From Eubacteriales bacterium (GTDB lineage: Bacteria; Bacillota; Clostridia; Oscillospirales; CAG-382): a DNA stretch of 15,669 nt. A program made the position numbers and the translations under genes. This document shows, one piece after another, positions 8,459-13,028 of this stretch. Positions within the stretch are counted from its first letter, which is position 1, and each line of letters starts with the position of its first letter. The stretch covers positions 1 to 15,669 of the forward strand of contig JAQVQF010000023.1 of assembly GCA_028701715.1 (NCBI GenBank), written 5' to 3'. Below the pieces are notes generated by a model, which saw only the letters and a list, made by a program, of their open reading frames with translations, was not told where the DNA came from and did no database searches.

Positions 8459-9253
8459 TTATTCGATATTTATTTTAAAAACCCTGTCGGATATGTCCTT
8501 GCCGAGGTAAGCCCTGCCGTTTCGGGCAAAAAACTGCGGATCGTCGGTAACATAAAATGTTCTGTTTCCGCCGTTTCCTGCGTCAAGGCGTTTCTGTTTG
8601 ATAAGCACGCACAGCGAATTTGCCGCTTCTTCCGCGGAATTTATAAGACAACTGTGCGGCAGCAATTCGGAAAACAATTCCGTAAGCAGCGGATAATGGG
8701 TGCAGCCCAGAATAACCGCCGCGGGCTTTTGCGGTATAATGTCCTCAAGATATTCGCCGACAGCAATGCTTGCCAGCTTGTCGCCGGGGGATACCCTTCC
8801 GTTTTCCACAAGCGGAACAAGCAGGGGACAGGCGCGGGAAATAATTTTTACATCCCCGCCGTATTTTAATATCTCCTTTTCGTATGCACCGCTTTTAACG
8901 GTTGCGGAGGTGCCTAAAACTGCTACAACGCCGTTTCCGGCGGACGCGGTTTCGTATGCCCTTCTTGAAGCGGCTTCCACCACTCCGACAATGGGAACGT
9001 CAAAGCTGTTTTTAAGCAGCGGCAGTGAATTTGATGAAACGGTACCGCAGGCGACAAGTATGGCGTTCACATTGCGTGAGATAAGAAAGCGGCAGTCCTG
9101 CAGGGCATATCTGTCGATAACCTCTCGGCTCCTTGTGCCGTAGGGTACGCGTGCGGTGTCGCCGAAATAAATAATGTCGCAATCGGGAATTGCTTTTTCA
9201 AGCGCTTTAACCGCGGTAAGACCGCCTATGCCGGAGTCGAACACACCAATCAT
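8459..9253 (-). CDS. murI: Glutamate racemase
   Basis: This 264-aa protein converts L-glutamate to D-glutamate, the second residue of the peptidoglycan stem peptide. Family motifs are MIGVFDSGIGGLT at the N-terminus (D6, S7), FGDTARVPYGTRS (30-42), the first catalytic cysteine C69 in ILVACGT, VGVVEAASR (89-97), LGTSATVKSG (113-122) and the second catalytic cysteine C184 in LGCTHYPLL. The first Cys motif reads ACGT where ACNT is usual. The start is the ATG at 9251-9253. It overlaps the ddl stop as ATGA and has GGAGG at 9261-9265 with 7-nt spacing. A longer frame from a GTG at 9316 would run through the end of ddl and add a non-family N-terminus, so it was rejected. The ddl overlap indicates coupled synthesis of two peptidoglycan enzymes. 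Confidence 0.96.
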   Translation of the reverse strand: MIGVFDSGIGGLTAVKALEKAIPDCDIIYFGDTARVPYGTRSREVIDRYALQDCRFLISRNVNAILVACGTVSSNSLPLLKNSFDVPIVGVVEAASRRAYETASAGNGVVAVLGTSATVKSGAYEKEILKYGGDVKIISRACPLLVPLVENGRVSPGDKLASIAVGEYLEDIIPQKPAAVILGCTHYPLLTELFSELLPHSCLINSAEEAANSLCVLIKQKRLDAGNGGNRTFYVTDDPQFFARNGRAYLGKDISDRVFKINIE

Positions 9254-10314
9254 TTTCCCGCCTCCGCGAGCGAAATCAATTCGTCGAGCAGCCGGGAATG
9301 GTCGCGTCCCTCGCACTTCATCAGCTTGGGATACATTGATATCGCCGTAAAACCGGGGATGGTGTTGATCTCGTTGAACACCACTTCTTCGCCGTCCACA
9401 AAGAAATCCACTCTCGCCAGCCCCGAACAGTCGAGAGAGGCGAAAATTGTTTCCGCGCTGCGACGCACCTTCTTTGAGGCGGTTTCCGATATCCCGGCCG
9501 GTATGTAAAATCTGGCAGTATCGGTGACATATTTGGTATCGTAGTCATAAAATTCGGCCTGAGGATCGATTTCCCCGCAAAGGGAAGCGAAGGGAGCGGT
9601 GTTTCCTATCACCGCGACCTCGATTTCCTTACCCTTCATGGCTTTTTCTATGAGTATCTTGGTATCGTATTCAAACGCCTTCAGTATTCCCGCAATAAGC
9701 CGGTCGCGGTCTTTTGCTTTGGTGATACCCACCGAAGAGCCTGCGTTCGCGGGCTTGACAAAAACCGGATAACCGAAAGCCTCCTCCGCCTTAAGCGCAA
9801 AGGCCGTATAATCGAAATCTTCTTTATTTCTGGCGAATATAAAGGGCGAGGTTTTTATCCCTTCGCGTTCGCACAATATTTTGGCCGCGACTTTATCCAT
9901 GCAAACAGCCGAGGAATAGGTGGAACAGCCTACGAAAGGAATTCCCGCAAGGGTTAAAAGCCCCTGAACCGTGCCGTCCTCCCCGTTTTTGCCGTGCAGG
10001 ACGGGGAAAGCGCAGTCGATGCGGATTATGTCATATTTTTTTCGGGATTTATCGAGTGCCATTATGCCGTGGTGAAGAGCGCAGGGCGAAAGCACCGCCG
10101 GTATAAGAGACTCGGTGTCGTTTTCCCATGTGCCGTCCTTTATTTTATCCGCGGCGCCTTCATAAAGGTACCAGGCTCCCGATTTGGTTATGCCCATTTT
10201 GTGGATTTCATATCTTTCACCGTCAAGGTTTTCTGCGACAAACGAGGCGGAAACACGGGATATTTCATGCTCCGTGGACACGCCGCCGTAAAGAACGAGA
10301 AGCTTCTTTTTCAT
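9250..10314 (-). CDS. ddl: D-alanine--D-alanine ligase
   Basis: This 354-aa ATP-grasp enzyme joins two D-alanines for the pentapeptide terminus of peptidoglycan, in the cytoplasm. Motifs are GGVSTEHEIS (10-19, with E15), PVLHGKNGEDGTVQG (104-118), VGCSTYSSAVCMDK (128-141), VFVKPANAGSSVG (184-196), the omega loop with FYDYDTKY (255-262), RVDFFVD (301-307) and FNEINTIPGFTAISMYP (313-329, Mg-binding E315 and N317). The tyrosine in the YDY omega loop is the form seen in ordinary D-Ala-D-Ala ligases, not VanA-type D-Ala-D-Lac ligases, so no glycopeptide resistance is implied. The N-terminus MKKKLLVLYGG is typical, yet no good Shine-Dalgarno is seen within 15 nt of the ATG. It is the first gene of the leftward operon. 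Confidence 0.96.
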   Translation of the reverse strand: MKKKLLVLYGGVSTEHEISRVSASFVAENLDGERYEIHKMGITKSGAWYLYEGAADKIKDGTWENDTESLIPAVLSPCALHHGIMALDKSRKKYDIIRIDCAFPVLHGKNGEDGTVQGLLTLAGIPFVGCSTYSSAVCMDKVAAKILCEREGIKTSPFIFARNKEDFDYTAFALKAEEAFGYPVFVKPANAGSSVGITKAKDRDRLIAGILKAFEYDTKILIEKAMKGKEIEVAVIGNTAPFASLCGEIDPQAEFYDYDTKYVTDTARFYIPAGISETASKKVRRSAETIFASLDCSGLARVDFFVDGEEVVFNEINTIPGFTAISMYPKLMKCEGRDHSRLLDELISLAEAGK

Positions 10315-10456
10315 GTTATATAGAATGTCCGGGTTTCAAATATACAAATATGTATAAATACGGCCCGGGCGGAGCCTTCCTTTCCGTTTTAATTCGTTGG
10401 TATTGGATTGTTTTCGTATAGCGTTGCATATAAGCATTTATATTTGTTTGCTCTTT
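10315..10456 (-). other. Long untranslated leader of ddl
   Basis: From the predicted promoter, transcription would start near 10450, leaving about 135 nt before the ddl ATG. The leader holds a GC-rich patch (GGCTCCGCCCGGGCC on the - strand) followed by an AT-rich stretch. I see no known riboswitch or T-box, and no convincing ribosome site near the ATG. Confidence 0.35.
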
Positions 10457-10485
10457 ACTATAGCACAGAAATATTCGGTTGTAAA
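10457..10485 (-). promoter_or_regulatory. Predicted sigma-A promoter of the ddl operon
   Basis: On the - strand, TTTACA (10480-10485) is separated by 17 nt from TATAGT (10457-10462). TG one base upstream of the -10 box gives an extended -10. It is the best promoter in the 230-nt gap and points at ddl. A direct repeat overlaps the -35 box. Confidence 0.7.
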
Positions 10486-10502
10486 GGTAAAAAGTTGTAA
10501 AG
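10478..10502. repeat. Direct repeat GTTGTAAAG x2 at the ddl promoter -35 box
   Basis: GTTGTAAAG occurs at 10478-10486 and again at 10494-10502, a 16-nt period. On the - strand this is CTTTACAAC twice, and the downstream copy contains the -35 box. The position suits a regulator binding site, but no regulator can be named. Confidence 0.5.
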
Positions 10503-10546
10503 AATCTGAGCGTTTATTTAAATAAAGGACATAAACCGCCGAGATT
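10503..10546 (-). terminator. Imperfect inverted repeat after the membrane protein gene
   Basis: Arms 10503-10517 (AATCTGAGCGTTTAT) and 10531-10546 (ATAAACCGCCGAGATT) pair with a mismatch/bulge in the middle around a 13-nt AT-rich loop. The structure overlaps the TAA of the - strand membrane gene. The sequence after it on the - strand is CTTTACAACTTTTT, a broken T-run. It may end that transcript just before the ddl promoter, but it is not a textbook terminator. Confidence 0.45.
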
Positions 10547-11027
10547 ATTTTTTCGTTTTCGGAATACGGCGTTTGTGCTGAAGATGAATGCCTATATGTC
10601 CGATACCGAGGAGCACCACGGAAACGATAAGCCAAATAACCCTGCCGTAAATGCCCAGCAATAAAAATGCGATAACCGGCAGCGTCGCTCCTGCGAAGGG
10701 TATGCCGATAATACCGCTGTAGAAGTCCTCAAGCGTTTTTTCGCTGCGAAAATATCTTATCCACCAGATTTCATAAAGCACCATCAGCCCCGCCGACACA
10801 ATCAGCCAGCAGGACCAAAGCGACCATGCGGTGATATTGAAGTCGGAAAAAACAAGAGCGGAGCAGGTCACCAGGAATTGACCGGCGCGTTCGATCCTGC
10901 GAAGAGCTTTGCTTTCGTGCGTCGTATCGTAACCCTTCGGTTTATGCCTTATCCACAGCAGATTCGGGATAAAGAGCATTATCAGGTAAATCATCCCGAT
11001 ATATGAAAAGCCTATATGTCCGAACAT
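10545..11027 (-). CDS. Conserved-looking integral membrane protein, function unknown
   Basis: This protein has 160 aa and about five predicted transmembrane helices: residues ~5-24 (GFSYIGMIYLIMLFIPNLLW), ~48-62, ~64-84, ~100-124 and ~127-146. Between the first two is a cytoplasmic-looking loop, RHKPKGYDTTHESKALRRIER. The C-terminus is very basic (HKRRIPKTKK), suggesting a cytoplasmic tail. I cannot name a function, and no catalytic or transport motif stands out. The start is the ATG at 11025-11027, with GGAG at 11035-11038 and 7-nt spacing. A longer frame could begin at 11108, but that codon lies upstream of the predicted transcription start of a perfect promoter, so it is not used. The gene is monocistronic and divergent from tepA. 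Confidence 0.85.
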   Translation of the reverse strand: MFGHIGFSYIGMIYLIMLFIPNLLWIRHKPKGYDTTHESKALRRIERAGQFLVTCSALVFSDFNITAWSLWSCWLIVSAGLMVLYEIWWIRYFRSEKTLEDFYSGIIGIPFAGATLPVIAFLLLGIYGRVIWLIVSVVLLGIGHIGIHLQHKRRIPKTKK

Positions 11028-11108
11028 AATTTCACTCCGTTTTATATATTTGTCATTTTCGCATACAACGAGGGCATGATTAAAACCGGCTTGCCGCCGT
11101 TGCCGCAT

Positions 11109-11137
11109 ATTATAACATAATATGTAACAAGTGTCAA
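11109..11137 (-). promoter_or_regulatory. Consensus sigma-A promoter of the membrane protein gene
   Basis: TTGACA (11132-11137 on the - strand), a 17-nt spacer and TATAAT (11109-11114) match the consensus exactly. The expected start near 11102 leaves a ~75-nt leader before the ATG at 11027. Confidence 0.85.
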
Positions 11138-11226
11138 TAAAACCCTGAGAAACAAAGTCGATTTTGCGTTTTGTAAATAAAAAAGCTCGACCGATACAAG
11201 GTTACGGATAAAAAAACCGAAAAGAA

Positions 11227-11253
11227 GTAATATATGTAGTAATACAATATTAC
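11227..11253. repeat. Inverted repeat GTAATAT/ATATTAC upstream of tepA
   Basis: GTAATAT (11227-11233) and ATATTAC (11247-11253) are perfect 7-bp arms 13 nt apart, ending 22 nt before the tepA ATG. GTAATA also recurs at 11239-11244. It could be an operator, or a weak leader hairpin just upstream of AAGGAAG (11261-11267). No clear tepA promoter was found in this AT-rich stretch. Confidence 0.4.
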
Positions 11254-11275
11254 AGAAAAAAAGGAAGATTTATGT

Positions 11276-11974
11276 ATGGACGAAGAAAAAACCCCGGATA
11301 TACCCGAAAGCAAAGCGGAAGAGGTTAAAATCAGCGGGGGAATAACCACAAAATCAAGCGACGGCAGGATACACGCGTTGATAATCGCGGGACTGGTGGA
11401 AGGACATTACGCCGCGGCCGACCAGTCGAAATCCACAAAATACGAGCAGTGTATCCCGGCGCTGGTCGCGGTCGAGGAAAGCGACGAAATAGGCGGGCTG
11501 CTTGTGCTGCTAAACACCATAGGCGGCGACGTGGAAGCCGGGCTGGCTATAGCCGAGCTTATCGCCGGTATGACAAAGCCCACTGTATCGCTGGTGCTGG
11601 GCGGAGGTCACTCCATAGGCGTACCGCTTGCCGTGTCAACAAAAAAGTCGTTTATCGTTCCTTCGGCTACCATGACGCTGCATCCGGTACGCACAAACGG
11701 GCTTGTGATAGGCGTTGCGCAGTCGTTTGAATATTTTGCCAAAATGCAAAAACGCATTATACGCTTTATCACATCCAACTCCAACGCAAAGGAAGACGAG
11801 CTGTACCGTCTGATGATGAAAACAGATCAGATGACAACGGATATCGGCGCCGTGCTCGAAGGAAACGACGCTGTTAATATCGGGTTGATAGACGAGGTGG
11901 GCAGTCTCGGCACGGCTATTGCGGCTCTCAAGGATATGATCCGGCAAAGCAAAAACGAAAATAAGGTAAAGTAA
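11276..11974 (+). CDS. tepA: TepA-like ClpP-fold serine protease (translocation-enhancing protein)
   Basis: This 232-aa protein closely resembles Bacillus TepA (YmfB), a cytoplasmic ClpP/crotonase-fold protein linked to preprotein export. Key matches are IIAGLVEGHY (36-45), STKYEQCIPALVA (53-65), LLNTIGGDVEAGLAIAEL (78-95), VLGGGHSIGVPLAVS (107-121), TMTLHPVRTNGLVIGV (132-147) and NDAVNIGLIDEVG (197-209). By analogy with ClpP the catalytic triad would be S113, H136 and probably D189. The N-terminal 30 residues are acidic and variable. The ATG at 11276 has AAGGAAG at 11261-11267, 8 nt upstream. The C-terminus is lysine-rich. In Bacillus it sits near ftsK/spoIIIE; here it stands alone between a divergent membrane gene and a secreted dockerin gene. 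The substrate in this organism is unknown. Confidence 0.92.
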   Translation: MDEEKTPDIPESKAEEVKISGGITTKSSDGRIHALIIAGLVEGHYAAADQSKSTKYEQCIPALVAVEESDEIGGLLVLLNTIGGDVEAGLAIAELIAGMTKPTVSLVLGGGHSIGVPLAVSTKKSFIVPSATMTLHPVRTNGLVIGVAQSFEYFAKMQKRIIRFITSNSNAKEDELYRLMMKTDQMTTDIGAVLEGNDAVNIGLIDEVGSLGTAIAALKDMIRQSKNENKVK

Positions 11975-12012
11975 GATTTTATCCGCCGTATAATTTTATA
12001 TTTTATTCCATT

Positions 12013-12087
12013 ATTAAGTCATTTATCGGCGAATTATGTCTTGACAAACAAAAAAGCGGAATATATAATTAAGTCGGTTATTATGTC
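12013..12087 (+). repeat. Four direct repeats ATTAWGTC around the dockerin promoter
   Basis: ATTAAGTC lies at 12013-12020, ATTATGTC at 12033-12040, ATTAAGTC at 12068-12075 and ATTATGTC at 12080-12087. The second copy abuts the -35 box, the third overlaps the end of the -10 box and the fourth lies just past the expected transcription start. Placement and copy number suggest a transcription factor binding array. Confidence 0.6.
12041..12069 (+). promoter_or_regulatory. Consensus sigma-A promoter of the dockerin gene
   Basis: TTGACA (12041-12046), 17 nt, then TATAAT (12064-12069): an exact consensus match. The start would be near 12076, about 30 nt before the coding start. The upstream gap (11975-12040) holds no gene and no convincing terminator for tepA. 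Confidence 0.88.
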
Positions 12088-12091
12088 AACC

Positions 12092-12098
12092 GGGAGGG
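12092..12098 (+). promoter_or_regulatory. Ribosome binding site that selects a TTG start
   Basis: GGGAGGG lies 7 nt before the TTG at 12106. The in-frame ATG at 12115 would be 16 nt from it, and the nearer GAGGG (12108-12112) would leave only 2 nt. The spacing favours TTG. Confidence 0.65.
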
Positions 12099-12105
12099 CA
12101 AGCTT

Positions 12106-12858
12106 TTGAGGGCAATGAAAATTCTTTCGGTCATAATGTGCTTTTCCGTGCTGCTGATAATGACAACCTCGTACGGAGCGGCGACCGATACCGCTGTCGG
12201 TGACATAAACGGCGACGGAAAAGTGGATTATGACGACGCGTACCTTATATTCAATTATGTCGCGGGCAGCGGCTCTCTTTCGTTGTCTCAGCTTGAACAC
12301 GCGGACATAAACGGCGACGGAAAAATAACCGTTGCGGATGCGGCGCAGGTTTTTCATTTTGTGTCGGGTTGTTTTTCGGCATTGCCGTATACGCCGAAAG
12401 GCTTCGGCAGGCTTGTCGTGCTCTCCTATCCGGACAAAACCGAATATACCGAGGGCGAAAGCCTCGATATGTCGGGCTTTTCGCTGGCTGCGGCATATGA
12501 AAACGGTCAGACCGAGATTATTGAAAACTATTCCTACAGCGGTTATTCATCCACCCCCGGGGTAAAAATAGTCGTCGTAAGCCACAACGATGCGAAAACG
12601 GCTTTTACCGTTACGGTTTTTCCCGCGGATGTCGCCGGGATAGAAATAACCAATCCTCCGGTTAAGCTCGTTTATACCGCGGGTCAGGCTCTTGATCTTA
12701 CCGGTATGAAGATAACAGCGGTTATGGCCGACGGAAGCAGAGTGTCGGTCACCGGCTATGTCGTAAGCGGCTTTGAATCGCAGCCCGGGACATATACGCT
12801 TACGGTTACCTACCGCTTACGAAAAGCGTATTTTGACGTGACGGTTATCCCCGGCTGA
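12106..12858 (+). CDS. Secreted protein: N-terminal dockerin plus two Ig-like (Big_3-type) domains
   Basis: This 250-aa protein has a signal peptide (hydrophobic ~5-22, likely cut near A26), so it is exported. A type I dockerin-like module fills ~30-92: calcium loop 1 DINGDGKVDYDD (33-44) followed by AYLIFNYVAG, and loop 2 DINGDGKITVAD (67-78) followed by AAQVFHFVSG. The loops keep D1, N3, D5 and D12, so both should bind Ca. Two tandem Ig-like domains follow at ~101-172 and ~177-248, each with the Big_3 pattern (YTEGESLDMSGF / YTAGQALDLTGM, an acidic-Gly turn, and a final TVTV-type strand). There is no enzyme domain. Dockerins usually sit at the C-terminus of enzymes, so an N-terminal one on an Ig stalk is unusual. 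It likely docks to a cohesin outside the cell; the next gene encodes a candidate. It has its own promoter and terminator. Confidence 0.9.
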   Translation: MRAMKILSVIMCFSVLLIMTTSYGAATDTAVGDINGDGKVDYDDAYLIFNYVAGSGSLSLSQLEHADINGDGKITVADAAQVFHFVSGCFSALPYTPKGFGRLVVLSYPDKTEYTEGESLDMSGFSLAAAYENGQTEIIENYSYSGYSSTPGVKIVVVSHNDAKTAFTVTVFPADVAGIEITNPPVKLVYTAGQALDLTGMKITAVMADGSRVSVTGYVVSGFESQPGTYTLTVTYRLRKAYFDVTVIPG

Positions 12859-12899
12859 GGTTTTTCGGAATACAATTCTATCATTAAAAATATTAATAG

Positions 12900-12937
12900 A
12901 AAAAATCGCGGATATGAATTTGTTTGCGGTTTTTTTT
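12900..12937 (+). terminator. Intrinsic terminator of the dockerin gene
   Basis: AAAAAATCGC (12900-12909) pairs with GCGGTTTTTT (12926-12935), one U-G pair, around a 16-nt loop, followed by a run of eight T (12930-12937). It ends just before the next promoter, so the two secreted-protein genes are separate transcripts. Confidence 0.8.
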
Positions 12938-12946
12938 ATTATTTAC

Positions 12947-12975
12947 TTGACAAAATTGCATACAAATGATATACT
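12947..12975 (+). promoter_or_regulatory. Sigma-A promoter of the large cohesin-like gene
   Basis: TTGACA (12947-12952), 17 nt, TATACT (12970-12975). The start would be near 12982, leaving a ~47-nt leader with a strong AAAGGAAG ribosome site (13014-13021) 7 nt before the ATG. Confidence 0.85.
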
Positions 12976-12988
12976 TAACATCGATTAA

Positions 12989-13006
12989 TTAGGAAATTAT
13001 TCCTAA
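12989..13006 (+). repeat. Inverted repeat TTAGGAA/TTCCTAA at the start of the leader
   Basis: Perfect 7-bp arms (12989-12995 and 13000-13006) flank an ATTA loop. It lies about 7 nt after the predicted transcription start and before the ribosome site. It could be an mRNA-stabilising 5' hairpin or an operator. Confidence 0.5.
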
Positions 13007-13028
13007 ATAAACGAAAGGAAGAAATATT

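Noticed and set aside
9254..9316. N-terminal extension of murI from a GTG at 9316
   Set aside because: The extension overlaps ddl and has no family similarity; the ATG at 9253 has an ideal ribosome site and gives the standard MIGVFDSGIGG start.
9250..10314. Van-type D-Ala-D-Lac or D-Ala-D-Ser ligase
   Set aside because: The omega loop has the YDY tyrosine of normal Ddl enzymes, and no vanH, vanX or regulator genes are nearby.
11028..11108. 27-residue N-terminal extension of the membrane protein
   Set aside because: The ATG at 11108 lies against the -10 box, upstream of the likely transcription start; the start at 11027 has GGAG at 7 nt.
11984..12031. Inverted repeat CGCCG(T)ATAA / TTATCGGCG after tepA as a terminator
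   Set aside because: The loop is about 29 nt and no T-run follows; possible but not supportable as an intrinsic terminator.
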